Below the pieces are notes generated by a model. The model did no database searches, had not been told where the DNA came from, and saw only the letters and a program-made list of their open reading frames with translations. Below, in pieces: positions 1 through 7,983 of a stretch of 64,000 nt of DNA (position 1 is its first letter; the number at the start of each line of letters is the position of its first letter). The stretch comes from Microbaculum sp051390635. GTDB taxonomy: Bacteria; Pseudomonadota; Alphaproteobacteria; Rhizobiales; Tepidamorphaceae. Where the stretch lies: NCBI RefSeq assembly GCF_051390635.1, contig NZ_JBPODT010000001.1:124001-188000 (forward strand), given 5' to 3'. The position numbers and the translations under genes are program-made.

Positions 1-1266
1 GTGCCGCTTCTGGAGCGCGCCACCATCTTCGACAGCCGCGACGGCGCGCTCGTGCCGGTGCTGAAGGTCACCGACCGGCCCGCACGGCTTTACGAGAACT
101 GCAATTCCATCGGCGCGCTCTACGAGATGGCGACGCTGTGGCTCGGTTGCACGCCCTTCGATGCCGGCAAGACCATGGGGCTGGCGCCCTACGGGTCGCT
201 GGAACACCTGCCGACCCTGCGGCGCTTCTACAGTCTCACCGACGCCGGCTACCAGATAAGCCCCGCGATCCAGACCGTCGGCCTCGACCTCAACCCGGGC
301 TTCTACGCGCACCGGTTCGGCCCGCCGAACGCCAACGCCGAGAACCCGTCTCCCGAATACGCCGCCGTCGCCCGCGCCGCCCAGGAGGCGGTCGAGGAGA
401 TCATGGTTCACCTGGCCCGGCTCGCCGTCCGCCTGACCGGTCGGCGCAAGCTGGCGATCGCCGGCGGCGTCGGGCTCAACTGCGTCGCCAACAGCCGCAT
501 CCGCCGCGAGGTCGACCTCGACGATATCTTTGTCCAGCCGGCGGCCACCGACGACGGCACCGCCATCGGCGCCGCCTTCTACGGGCTCGGCGCCCTCGGC
601 GGCCGCTGGCCCGCGCGGAAACGGTGGCCGGGCGCGCTCGGCCGGCCCTATTCGCGAACCGAGATCGAACAGGCGATCGCCGCCCGCCCCGGCCTGACGT
701 CCTCCTACCGGATCGTCGACGACGCCGATCTCGGCCAGGTCGCGAAGGCGCTCGACGCCGGCCGCCTGATCGCCTGGTTCACCGGCGGCTCCGAGTTCGG
801 CCCGCGGGCGCTCGGGCATCGCAGCCTGCTGGCCGATCCGCGCAAGCCCGGCCTGCGCACGCACCTCAACGCAAACGTCAAGAAGCGCGAGCAGTACCGG
901 CCCTACGCGGCCAGCATAACCGCCGACCGGGCCAGGGACTTCTTCCACATAGAACACGAAGAGCCGTACATGATCTTCATCCACGAGATGAAGAAGGACT
1001 TCGTTTCGGCCTTCCCCAGCATCGCCCACGTCGACAACACCTGCCGGCTGCACACGGTCACGAAGGAGCAGAACGAGACGTTCCACGCCCTTCTGTCGGC
1101 CTTCGGACGGATCAGCGGCGTGCCGATGCTGCTCAACACCTCCCTGAACGGAAAATCCGAACCGATCGTCGAGACGCCGGACCACGCGCTGGATGCGCTG
1201 ATCCGCCTCGATCTGGACGGTTTGTACCTGGACGGCGTCTTTCTGGAGAAGAGGCGCCGGTACTGA
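1..1266 (+). CDS. Carbamoyltransferase, NodU/CmcH family (5' end outside window)
   Basis: Transfers a carbamoyl group from carbamoyl phosphate through a carbamoyl-adenylate to an acceptor hydroxyl or amine; cytosolic. The visible 421 residues hold the C-terminal half of the N-terminal ASKHA (Kae1-like) domain, with GGVGLNC near residue 155 and TDDGTAIGAA near 184, and the whole C-terminal domain, with GPRALGHRS near 267 and LLNTSLN near 379. The family is usually 550-600 residues, so roughly a quarter to a third lies upstream; the codon at base 1 is probably not the real start. Only 23 nt separate its stop from the next gene, and the four genes after it are packed or overlapping, so it looks like part of one operon for a carbamoylated small molecule. 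The acceptor cannot be told from sequence. Confidence 0.9.
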   Translation: MPLLERATIFDSRDGALVPVLKVTDRPARLYENCNSIGALYEMATLWLGCTPFDAGKTMGLAPYGSLEHLPTLRRFYSLTDAGYQISPAIQTVGLDLNPGFYAHRFGPPNANAENPSPEYAAVARAAQEAVEEIMVHLARLAVRLTGRRKLAIAGGVGLNCVANSRIRREVDLDDIFVQPAATDDGTAIGAAFYGLGALGGRWPARKRWPGALGRPYSRTEIEQAIAARPGLTSSYRIVDDADLGQVAKALDAGRLIAWFTGGSEFGPRALGHRSLLADPRKPGLRTHLNANVKKREQYRPYAASITADRARDFFHIEHEEPYMIFIHEMKKDFVSAFPSIAHVDNTCRLHTVTKEQNETFHALLSAFGRISGVPMLLNTSLNGKSEPIVETPDHALDALIRLDLDGLYLDGVFLEKRRRY

Positions 1267-1289
1267 ACGCTGGCCGAAGAGGTGACGCG

Positions 1290-1940
1290 ATGGCGGGCTT
1301 TGTGCGGGTCCTGGACGACTTCTATCCCCATCCGCTGCAGGTGCGGGAGTTCGCCACGAAGCTGGAGTACGCGGAGAACACCGCCGAGGCGGAGAAGCTC
1401 TACTACAAGGGCTACCTGTCCACCGCCGACCATCCCTTCGCCGAGGCCGGCCTGGAGCTGCTCGCCCGGCGGCTCGGCCGGGTGCTGCGCCGCAACGCCC
1501 CGATCGGCGAGTTCCGGCTGATCTTCGAGACCGAAGGCGCGCCCGCCGACGGATTCCGCAAGACCTGGATCCATTTCGACTCCAGCGTCAGCCAGTACTC
1601 CGGCATCGTCTACCTGAACCCGGACGCGCAATGCCAGGGCGGAACGGCCTTCTATCGCCACCGCGAGCTCGGCTGGGATCACATGCCGGACGTCGCCTCG
1701 CCGGAGATGGCGGAAGCCTGCCAGCGCTATGGCAAGACCGTCCCCGAATTCCTGTCGATGATCACGGATGATGGGTTCGAGATCGACAGCAAGTGGCGGC
1801 AACTCTCCGTCGTTCCGATGCGCTTCAACCGCTGCCTGGTGTTCGACAGCCGGCTGTTCCATGCCCGCCTGGGCGGGTTCGGAGCGCGCCAGACGGACGG
1901 CCGGCTGACCCAGAACTTCTTCTTCGACGTCGTCATGTGA
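1290..1940 (+). CDS. DUF6445 family, 2OG-Fe(II) dioxygenase-like protein
   Basis: A 216-residue protein resembling the DUF6445 family, which looks like a small non-haem iron/2-oxoglutarate oxygenase. Seen: WIHFDSS giving a H95-x-D97 pair, then IVYLNPDAQCQGGTAFYRH about 15 residues later (the family hallmark as I remember it), and a distal His in LFHARLGG near residue 191. The H-x-D...H set is what a 2OG-Fe(II) fold would use to bind iron. That it is catalytic is inference; substrate unknown. It starts at ATG 1290 in the intergenic stretch after the carbamoyltransferase and is followed 44 nt later by the HDO gene, so it is probably co-transcribed. A longer frame open upstream of 1290 is the shadow of the carbamoyltransferase. 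Confidence 0.75.
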   Translation: MAGFVRVLDDFYPHPLQVREFATKLEYAENTAEAEKLYYKGYLSTADHPFAEAGLELLARRLGRVLRRNAPIGEFRLIFETEGAPADGFRKTWIHFDSSVSQYSGIVYLNPDAQCQGGTAFYRHRELGWDHMPDVASPEMAEACQRYGKTVPEFLSMITDDGFEIDSKWRQLSVVPMRFNRCLVFDSRLFHARLGGFGARQTDGRLTQNFFFDVVM

Positions 1941-1984
1941 TCCGACGGCGCGCCGCCGTCGGTCGAACGGAAGGGGATCACGCT

Positions 1985-2731
1985 ATGACCGAAAATCCAT
2001 TTGCCCGGCGGATCGACGCCATCCTCACCGACGAGGCGCGGCTGTTCGCAAGCACGGTTCCGTACGCGCAACACCTGTCGCGCGAGGACGAGGCTCTCGA
2101 CGAGGCCTACTACGTGCGCCACCGCATCGAGACCGTGCATCGCATCCGCGGCACGGCGGCCACCGATGCGCTCGCCCTTTGCGCCATGGCCCGCGAAGAC
2201 TATCGGGCGGCGCGGCTCTGGGGCGAGTACATCGAGGAGGAGATGAACCACGACAAGCTGTATCTCGCCGACCTGGAGCAGCACGGGATCGACGAGGCAC
2301 AGGTGGTGTCCACCCCGCCGCTAGCCGCGACGGTCGACCTGATCCGCACGCTCGAGCAGAACGTCCTGCGGATCGGATCGCTGCCGGCGGTCGCCTATTC
2401 GGTCTTCGCCGAGTGGAACTCGGAACGGGCCTCGCCGCTCGCCGTCGCGCGCGCCGCCAGCGCCTTTTCCGAGCGGCACGTCAAGGGCGCGCGCGCGCAC
2501 ATCAAGATCGACGAACGAGACGACCACTACGACATGATGCTGGAGGTCACCGGCCGCGTCCTGCGCGCGCGCGGCTATCCCTTCGAGGTGATGGAACAGT
2601 CGCTGCGCACCGTGGGCACGCTGCTGCGCGCCTATTTCGCGGAGCTCTACTGGGTCACACGGGACCCCGCGCGGTCCGACCTGCCCGGACACGCGCCGCA
2701 TCATCATCCGGCAAGTCATCGGACGGCGTGA
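1985..2731 (+). CDS. Haem-oxygenase-like diiron oxidase (HDO), iron-containing redox enzyme family
   Basis: A 248-residue all-helical protein resembling the HDO superfamily (UndA, BesC, SznF, CADD), which uses a labile diiron centre for N-oxygenation, C-C cleavage or related oxidations. Candidate ligands: E49 (RIETV), E86 and H89 (EEMNH), E143 (FAEWNSE), then H172 and D176 in a stretch reading HIKIDERDDH. The usual last motif is HxxxDxxH; here the position of the second His is D179 and a His lies two residues on (H181), so the last ligand is altered or shifted. The His-rich tail (HHHP near 238) is probably disordered. It starts at ATG 1985 after an AAGGGG ribosome-binding site. Its stop overlaps the P450 start as TGATG, implying translational coupling. 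Reaction unknown. Confidence 0.75.
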   Translation: MTENPFARRIDAILTDEARLFASTVPYAQHLSREDEALDEAYYVRHRIETVHRIRGTAATDALALCAMAREDYRAARLWGEYIEEEMNHDKLYLADLEQHGIDEAQVVSTPPLAATVDLIRTLEQNVLRIGSLPAVAYSVFAEWNSERASPLAVARAASAFSERHVKGARAHIKIDERDDHYDMMLEVTGRVLRARGYPFEVMEQSLRTVGTLLRAYFAELYWVTRDPARSDLPGHAPHHHPASHRTA

Positions 2732-3978
2732 TGCGCCTACCCCGGTTCGATCCCTTTACCGACGCCTTTCGCGCCGCCCCCGACGCCGTCTACGGCGCCT
2801 ATCGCGGCGCGGCGCCGGTTCATTGGGGGAAGTCGCCGGCTACGCGGGCACGCGGCGCCTGGTACGTGTTCGACTCCGACCTGGTGCGGCACGTGCTGCG
2901 CGATCCCGCGTTCGGGCGGGAAACCCACCGGGGCAAGGGCAACGACAAAGGGAGCGGACCGGCCGCCACGTTGCCCCTGTCCCTGGTGATCGACAATTGG
3001 GTGATGTTCCGCGATCCGCCGGTGCACACGCGGCTACGATCGGTGCTGTCGGAGGCGCTCCGGCGCGAGCGAGTGGAGACCTGGCGCGCCGATTGCCGGC
3101 GGCTGGCGCGCGACCATGCAGGCGTCGTCGGCGCGATGCCCGTGTTCGACCTCGTCGCCGACTACGCCGTGCCCTATGCCGCCGCCGTGACCGGGCTGGT
3201 CGTCGGGCTCCCGTCCACTGACAGCCGGTTCCTCGCCGAAACGGCGGCCCCAATCTCCCGGTTGCTCGACTTCCATCCTGCCCCGGGTGTCCAGCCTGCC
3301 GCAGCGAGCGCGGTTCAAACGATGACGCGCTACCTGGCGGACCGCTGGGAGCAATCGGACGGCGCGGCGCATTACGCCCTGCTGCCTGCCCTCAAGGCTG
3401 CCGCCAGCGAAGGGCGTTGCTCCACCCGGGAGGCGATCGATTCCCTGATCCTGCTGGTTGCGACCGGACAGGCCACGCTGGGAAACCTCGTGATCAACGC
3501 CGCCGGTTGCCTTCTGACCCATCCCGATGAGCTCGCCGCGCTCGCGGCGGATCAGGCGACGCCGGAGCGCGCGATCGAGGAAACCCTGAGGTTCGAGTCG
3601 CCGGTGCAGTTCGCCGGCCGCGTGGTCCTGAACGAGACCCGGGTCGATGGCCACCGGTTCAACCGTGGCGACCTCGTGCTCTGCGCTCTCGGCTCGGTCA
3701 ACCGCGATCCCGCCGCCACCGACGACGCCGATGTCTTTCGCCTGGACCGGGACCGCGTTCGGCATCAGTCCTTCGGCGGCGGCATCCACGCCTGCGTCGG
3801 CGTCAACCTGGCCCGCATGGCCGGCGCGGAGGCCATCCGGGCGCTCGCGCCGATCCTCGCGGACCGCGCCGCCGTATGGCCGCGCCGACCGTGGCGCGAG
3901 CTTGCCCTGTTCCGGGCCAGGACCCGGCTGGACCTTATCCGTCCGGGGCGCGACCACAAACCGGAGCCATCAACATGA
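2731..3978 (+). CDS. Cytochrome P450 (bacterial class)
   Basis: A 415-residue soluble P450, the usual bacterial length. The K-helix ExxR lies in EETLRFESP near residue 283, and the haem loop FGGGIHACVG carries the thiolate Cys355. The I-helix reads VATGQATLGN near 243-252: the catalytic Thr is kept, but the acidic residue before it in the common AGxE/DT motif is Ala. This is seen in the sequence; a changed proton relay or a non-monooxygenase reaction is inference. No redox partner gene is visible nearby. Its ATG shares a base with the stop of the HDO gene, and its own stop overlaps the next ATG as ATGA, so P450, HDO and methyltransferase should be made together. Confidence 0.93.
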   Translation: MRLPRFDPFTDAFRAAPDAVYGAYRGAAPVHWGKSPATRARGAWYVFDSDLVRHVLRDPAFGRETHRGKGNDKGSGPAATLPLSLVIDNWVMFRDPPVHTRLRSVLSEALRRERVETWRADCRRLARDHAGVVGAMPVFDLVADYAVPYAAAVTGLVVGLPSTDSRFLAETAAPISRLLDFHPAPGVQPAAASAVQTMTRYLADRWEQSDGAAHYALLPALKAAASEGRCSTREAIDSLILLVATGQATLGNLVINAAGCLLTHPDELAALAADQATPERAIEETLRFESPVQFAGRVVLNETRVDGHRFNRGDLVLCALGSVNRDPAATDDADVFRLDRDRVRHQSFGGGIHACVGVNLARMAGAEAIRALAPILADRAAVWPRRPWRELALFRARTRLDLIRPGRDHKPEPST

Positions 3979-4805
3979 CGACGCGCGACGGACGACGCCC
4001 ACGCCCCATGCCAACCGGACGCGTCCGCTTCCGCCCCGCCGCGCCGCAAACCGAGGTGATGGATGTCCAGCCGCCGCCGGGCCGTTTCGACCCGATCGCC
4101 ATGCGGTTTCCACCGCCGCACGCGGGGGCCGGCGTCGTCCACGTCGGGGCCCATACCGGCGAGGAACTCGAACTCTACATCGCATCCGGGTTTCGCAAGA
4201 TCCTGATGGTCGAGGCCAACCCGGCGGTGATCCCGCGACTGTCCATGCACGCCCGGTTCTGGCGGGCGTGGTTGGAGCGACTGGCAGACCAGTGGGGTGT
4301 CGCCGCCCCCGATATCCGGGTGCTGCATGCCGCCGCGAGCAACGAAGCGGGGATACGGCCATTCTTCGTCAGCCCGTTCCCGGTGCTGTCGTCCCTGCTC
4401 GAACCGCTGACCAGCGCCTTCGGCACGCCGACCGCCAGACTGGTCCAATCGGCCCGCCTCGACGACCTGGTAGCCCAGATCGGATGGGCACCTGCGGATG
4501 TCGGTCTCTTGGTGATCGATGCGCAAGGCGCGGAAATGGCCGTCCTGCGCGGCGCCGCCGAGACCCTTCGCAACGCGCACGGGGTGGTCGCCGAGGTGAA
4601 CTTCCATGTCCGCTATCGACATCAGGCCGCGCCGCATACGGTGATCGGGCACCTGACCGGGCTCGGGTTCGCGCGCGCCGAGGTCATCGATCGCGACGAC
4701 ACGGTGGGGCGGGTCACGGTTCTGTTTGAAAGACACCCGACCGCCGCGTCGTCGCCGCCCGGGGAGATTCCGGCGCCCGAAGAGACGCCGGCGCCAACCC
4801 AATAG
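3975..4805 (+). CDS. FkbM-family SAM-dependent methyltransferase
   Basis: A 276-residue protein with a class I methyltransferase core of the FkbM type: VVHVGAHTGEE (SAM loop, residues 54-64), LMVEANP about 20 residues later (ribose-binding acid), a dipeptide-rich middle, and LLVIDAQGAEMAVLRGA (the FkbM DxQGxE hallmark) near residue 178. FkbM enzymes usually O-methylate sugars or natural-product hydroxyls. The first 45 and last 20 residues are Pro/Ala-rich and likely disordered. The ATGA overlap with the P450 stop fixes the start at 3975; an in-frame upstream extension would lie inside the P450. It is the last gene of the operon, followed by 94 nt before the tRNA end. The substrate is presumably the product of the preceding oxidases. 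Confidence 0.88.
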   Translation: MTTRDGRRPRPMPTGRVRFRPAAPQTEVMDVQPPPGRFDPIAMRFPPPHAGAGVVHVGAHTGEELELYIASGFRKILMVEANPAVIPRLSMHARFWRAWLERLADQWGVAAPDIRVLHAAASNEAGIRPFFVSPFPVLSSLLEPLTSAFGTPTARLVQSARLDDLVAQIGWAPADVGLLVIDAQGAEMAVLRGAAETLRNAHGVVAEVNFHVRYRHQAAPHTVIGHLTGLGFARAEVIDRDDTVGRVTVLFERHPTAASSPPGEIPAPEETPAPTQ

Positions 4806-4899
4806 GCGCCCGGCCCCCCACACGACGCGAGGGACGCGAGCGCCGGCCCGCCCTGGCCGGGGCAAGCCGGGGGCAAGCGGCATGGCATGTCGGAGATGC

Positions 4900-5229
4900 T
4901 GGTGCGGGCGGGGGGACTCGAACCCCCACGGGCATTGCTGCCCTACGGATTTTCGTACCAGCTACGGCTTTCGCCGCCCCGCCCTGCGCCCAGCGCCGCG
5001 GCGGGTTTGTGGTCTGGACTATCCCTTCACCCTACGCCGGTCCCGGCGCTTAGGTGCTGCCCGTCTAGTCTCTACACCTTCCCGCCGGAACCACCGTTCC
5101 CACGGGCTTGGCTCGGGATCGCCATCTGACAGGTTTCCCCGAATTTGAGCAGTTCTGCATTCCGGGTTTCCCCGGAAGCACTCAAGTCTCGTTCAAGTCC
5201 GTTGCGTCTACCAATTCCGCCACGCCCGC
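4900..5229 (-). tRNA. tRNA-Leu(UAA) interrupted by a group I intron
   Basis: Read on the minus strand, the 5' exon (5195-5229, 35 nt) gives acceptor GCGGGCG, a long class II D-arm (GCGGAATTGGTAGACGC) and anticodon-stem half ACGGA plus CTT. The 3' exon (4900-4953) gives AAAA, stem TCCGT, a variable arm, the T-arm with TTCGAGT, acceptor CGCCCGC, discriminator A and an encoded CCA. Joined, the loop is CTTAAAA with anticodon TAA, the acceptor stem pairs perfectly and the anticodon stem ACGGA/TCCGT is perfect. The gene is therefore split exactly between U34 and A35. The spliced tRNA is 89 nt including CCA. Confidence 0.93.
4954..5194 (-). ncRNA. Group I self-splicing intron in the tRNA-Leu anticodon
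   Basis: 241 nt, no open reading frame of its own. The 5' exon ends in U and the intron ends in G (complement of 4954), as group I splicing requires. Core elements are visible on the minus strand: GTGTAGAGACTAGACGG (complement of 5061-5077), matching the R/P7 box, and AAGGGATAGTCCA (complement of 5015-5027), matching the S box. A GGCGGCGAAAGCCG hairpin sits near the 3' end. From memory, order and wording closely match the small tRNA-Leu(UAA) introns of cyanobacteria and plastids, inserted at the same U/AA position. The P1 helix looks weak by eye. Assignment to the small tRNA-intron class (IC3) is inference. Confidence 0.9.
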
Positions 5230-5326
5230 GTGACCGGCCTATCTATAGCGTCGCGAAAACCGCGCGCCAAGGAACCTCGCGCCCTGTCGAAAACCTCTCT
5301 TGTCGCGCCCGAAATCGGGCCGCCGG

Positions 5327-5821
5327 TCAGGGCTTCGCGTCGGAGTGATTCGATTTGAGGTCGGCGGCGTGCTCGACCCAGCGGATCAGCGTGAGGATCG
5401 CCATCCCGAATCCGGTGGCAACCACGGCGACGAAGAAGGCGCCGATGCCGCAGGCGAGCCCCACCGCGCCGGCCAGCCACATCGCCGCGCCGGTCGTCAG
5501 CCCCTGGATACCGTGATTGCCGCGAATGATCGTGCCCGCCGCGAGAAACGCGACACCCGCCGTCACCGCCTCGATTATCCGCACGGGATCCGGGTTGGTG
5601 ACGCCTTCGGCCTTTGCGCTTTCAACGATCTCGAAGGCGAGGATGGCGAAGGTGGCCGCCGCCAGCGACACCAGCATGTGGGTGCGCAGCCCCGCCGGAA
5701 CGTTCCGATATTCGCGATCGAGGCCGATGATCAGCCCGAAGACGGCCGCCGCGGCGAGCCGGATAATGACTGCCGAGATGCCCAGGTTCGCGCTGTAGAA
5801 GGCCGACAGGCTCTCGATCAT
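5327..5821 (-). CDS. MgtC/SapB family inner-membrane protein
   Basis: 164 residues, with about four or five hydrophobic segments from residue 14 to 150. The family signature is present: GLIIGLDREYRNVPAGLRTHMLVSL split over residues 29-53, then GVAFLAAGTIIRG near 93-105. MgtC-type proteins sit in the inner membrane and, where studied, modulate P-type or F-type ATPases and Mg2+-limited growth; the role here is inference. It starts at ATG 5821, 10 nt after the xanthine phosphoribosyltransferase stop, and is probably the last gene of a three-gene minus-strand operon (cinA-like, gpt, this gene). The 97 nt between its stop and the tRNA 5' end hold no gene. Confidence 0.9.
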   Translation of the reverse strand: MIESLSAFYSANLGISAVIIRLAAAAVFGLIIGLDREYRNVPAGLRTHMLVSLAAATFAILAFEIVESAKAEGVTNPDPVRIIEAVTAGVAFLAAGTIIRGNHGIQGLTTGAAMWLAGAVGLACGIGAFFVAVVATGFGMAILTLIRWVEHAADLKSNHSDAKP

Positions 5822-5831
5822 GGGTCTCCGT

Positions 5832-6338
5832 TCAGCGGTTCGGCGGCTCCGCGATCGGCGGCTGGAACGCGAGGCCGGTGTCCCACGGGAAGTAGATCCA
5901 GGTATCCTGGCTCACTTCGGTGATGAAGGTATCAACCATCGGGCGGCCCATTGGTTTCGCGTAGACGGTGGCGAAATGCGCCTTCGGCAGGATGTTGCGC
6001 ACGATCTTCGCCGTTTTCCCGGTATCCACAAGGTCGTCGACGATCAGCACGGCCGAGCCGTCGCCGCCGTCGAGCCCGACCACCTGCGGGCTCACGTCCT
6101 TGATCACCTGGAGGTCGCCCTGCGTCTTGTAGTCGTGGTAGGAGGCGACGCCGATCGTCTCGATGACGCGGATGTTCAGCTCGCGCGCGACGATCGCCGA
6201 GGGCACCAGCCCGCCGCGGGTGACGCAGACGATCGCCTGCCACGTGCCGATCCCCGCCAGCCGCCAGGCCAGCGCCCGCGCGTCGCGGTGGAACTGGTCC
6301 CAGGAAACCGGGAATGCCTTGTCCGCTGGCCCCGACAT
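5832..6338 (-). CDS. gpt: Xanthine phosphoribosyltransferase
   Basis: 168 residues, a type I phosphoribosyltransferase that salvages xanthine (and guanine) to the nucleotide with PRPP. The PRPP loop reads VLIVDDLVDTGKTA near residues 97-110; the PPi loop region CVTRGGLVPS lies near 38-47; the hood with TWIYFPWD is near 146. This order and wording match the Gpt/XGPRT group rather than Hpt. It starts at ATG 6338, 13 nt after the stop of the cinA-like gene and 10 nt before mgtC, so likely in one operon. Confidence 0.92.
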   Translation of the reverse strand: MSGPADKAFPVSWDQFHRDARALAWRLAGIGTWQAIVCVTRGGLVPSAIVARELNIRVIETIGVASYHDYKTQGDLQVIKDVSPQVVGLDGGDGSAVLIVDDLVDTGKTAKIVRNILPKAHFATVYAKPMGRPMVDTFITEVSQDTWIYFPWDTGLAFQPPIAEPPNR

Positions 6339-6351
6339 GGTGGTGTCCTTT

Positions 6352-7116
6352 CTAGTCCTCGATGTCGGCCTGCAGCCTGGCGACCAGCGCCTCGACGTCG
6401 GCCCGCGCCGCCGCCATCAGCGCGGCATCGCGCGAGCGCACGACCAGCGCCGTGGTGAACCGCTTGCCGTCGAAATGCGGATAGCTGCCGATCATCACGC
6501 CGGGATGGGCCGTCTGGATCTCGGTGAGCGGCCCGCCGACGTCGCCCTCCTTCAGACCCTGTCCCTCGACCGTCACCGACAGCATCTTCTGCCCGGTCTT
6601 CAGCGTCGGCGCGATCGCGTCCAGCATCGCCTGCATCACCGAGGGGATGCCGGCCATCACGTGCACGTTGCCGATCCGCCAGCCCGGCGCCTTCGACACC
6701 GCGTTCTCGATCAGCTCGGCCCCGTCCGGCATCCGCGCCATCCTCAGGCGCGCCTCGTTGAGGCGGTCGCCGAGATAGGCGGTCAGGATCTCGACCGCGC
6801 GGGGATGGTGGATGACCGGCAGCCCGAACGCGTGGGCGACGCCGTCGGCGGTGATGTCGTCGTGGGTCGGGCCGATGCCGCCGGTCGTGAACACGTAGGT
6901 GTACCGCGCCCGCAGCGCGTTCACCGCGTCGGCGATCTCCTCGACCACATCGGGCACCACCCGCGCCTCGCGCAGGTCAACGCCGATATTGGTGAGGTAC
7001 TCGGCGATATAGCCGATGTTCCTGTCCTTGGTGCGTCCGGACAGGATCTCGTCGCCGATCACCAGAACGGCGGCCGTCACCGGCTCGCCGCCATTTTCTG
7101 TACGCCCGTCGCTCAT
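6352..7116 (-). CDS. CinA-like molybdopterin-binding protein (competence/damage-inducible protein A N-terminal domain)
   Basis: 254 residues, a stand-alone MoaB/Mog-fold domain. Motifs: VLVIGDEILSGRTKD near residue 18-32 and FTTGGIGPTHDDITADG near 78-94, the anion/pyrophosphate-binding loops of CinA-type proteins. The C-terminal half, with MAGIPSVMQAML, is the usual extension. Full CinA has a second nicotinamide-mononucleotide deamidase domain of about 160 residues, which is absent here; in alphaproteobacteria the two are often separate genes. The activity (ADP-ribose or FAD pyrophosphatase-like) is inferred from the family. It is the first gene of a minus-strand group and divergent from sfsA across about 110 nt. 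Confidence 0.88.
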   Translation of the reverse strand: MSDGRTENGGEPVTAAVLVIGDEILSGRTKDRNIGYIAEYLTNIGVDLREARVVPDVVEEIADAVNALRARYTYVFTTGGIGPTHDDITADGVAHAFGLPVIHHPRAVEILTAYLGDRLNEARLRMARMPDGAELIENAVSKAPGWRIGNVHVMAGIPSVMQAMLDAIAPTLKTGQKMLSVTVEGQGLKEGDVGGPLTEIQTAHPGVMIGSYPHFDGKRFTTALVVRSRDAALMAAARADVEALVARLQADIED

Positions 7117-7226
7117 GCTCTCACCCGCGCGAAGTCATGGTGGCGGCTGATCTAGCCCAGCGCTCTCGTCTGCTCAAGTGGAAGCGGCTCTTGCCTTGAC
7201 GGCGGCGACGCGGCATAGCCGTACCC

Positions 7227-7940
7227 ATGCGATTTTCCTCCCCCCTCGTCCGCGGCCGCCTGCTGCGCCGCTACAAGCGCTTCCTCGCCGACATCGAACT
7301 GGACGGCGGCGAGGTCGTCACCGCCCATTGCGCCAATCCCGGCTCGATGCTGGGCCTCAAGGATCCCGGCATTTCCGCCTGGCTGTCGAAATCCGACAAT
7401 CCCAACCGCAAGCTCGCCTGGTCGCTGGAGATCGTCGAGGTCGATGCCGGCCGCGGGCCGGCGCTGGTCGGCATCAATACCGGCCACCCCAACCGTCTCG
7501 TCGAGGAGGCGATCGCGGCCGGCACGGTGCCGGAACTGGAAGGCTATGCCAGCCTGCGCCGGGAGGTGAAATACGGCAAGAACAGCCGCATCGACATCCT
7601 GCTCGGCGGAGACGGCAGGCCGGACTGCTACGTCGAGGTCAAGAACGTCCACCTGGTGCGCGAGCCCGGGCTCGCCGAATTCCCGGATTCGGTCACCGCG
7701 CGCGGCGCCAAGCACCTGGACGAACTCGCCGACATGGTGAAACAGGGCGCCCGCGCGACGATGTTCTATCTCGTCCAGCGCGGCGACACCGAGACGGTGG
7801 CGATCGCCCGCGACATCGATCCGGCCTACGGCGCGGCGCTCGACCGCGCCCGCGAGGCCGGCGTCGAGGTCCTCGCCTACGGCTGCGCGATCACCGCCGA
7901 GGGCATCGACGTGACCGGCGCCCTCCCCTTTCGAGGCTAA
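7227..7940 (+). CDS. sfsA: SfsA family DNA/RNA nuclease
   Basis: 237 residues, the usual SfsA length. An N-terminal OB-like part with VTAHCANPGSMLGL (residues 31-44) is followed by a PD-(D/E)XK-like domain with IDILL near residue 122 and CYVEVKNVHLV near 133-143, where the Glu-x-Lys pair fits a nuclease centre. SfsA was named for a sugar-fermentation phenotype in E. coli; nuclease activity is known for the family, its physiological role is not. It starts at ATG 7227, with no strong ribosome-binding site visible. Just after the stop the gene's last 15 or so bases are partly repeated, probably a small tandem slip. Confidence 0.9.
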   Translation: MRFSSPLVRGRLLRRYKRFLADIELDGGEVVTAHCANPGSMLGLKDPGISAWLSKSDNPNRKLAWSLEIVEVDAGRGPALVGINTGHPNRLVEEAIAAGTVPELEGYASLRREVKYGKNSRIDILLGGDGRPDCYVEVKNVHLVREPGLAEFPDSVTARGAKHLDELADMVKQGARATMFYLVQRGDTETVAIARDIDPAYGAALDRAREAGVEVLAYGCAITAEGIDVTGALPFRG

Positions 7941-7983
7941 GTCCTGCCCTTCGAGGGCTAAAGCGGGCGGTCAGTCGGGCCGG

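Noticed and set aside
4887..5129. Open reading frame of about 80 codons on the plus strand over the tRNA and intron
   Set aside because: It lies antisense to the tRNA-Leu exons and group I core; the conserved bases there are explained by RNA structure, and no homing endonuclease motif is present.
7926..7965. Near repeat of the sfsA end (CCCTTTCGAGGCTAA and CCCTTCGAGGGCTAA)
   Set aside because: Short and imperfect; probably a small tandem duplication with no evident role.
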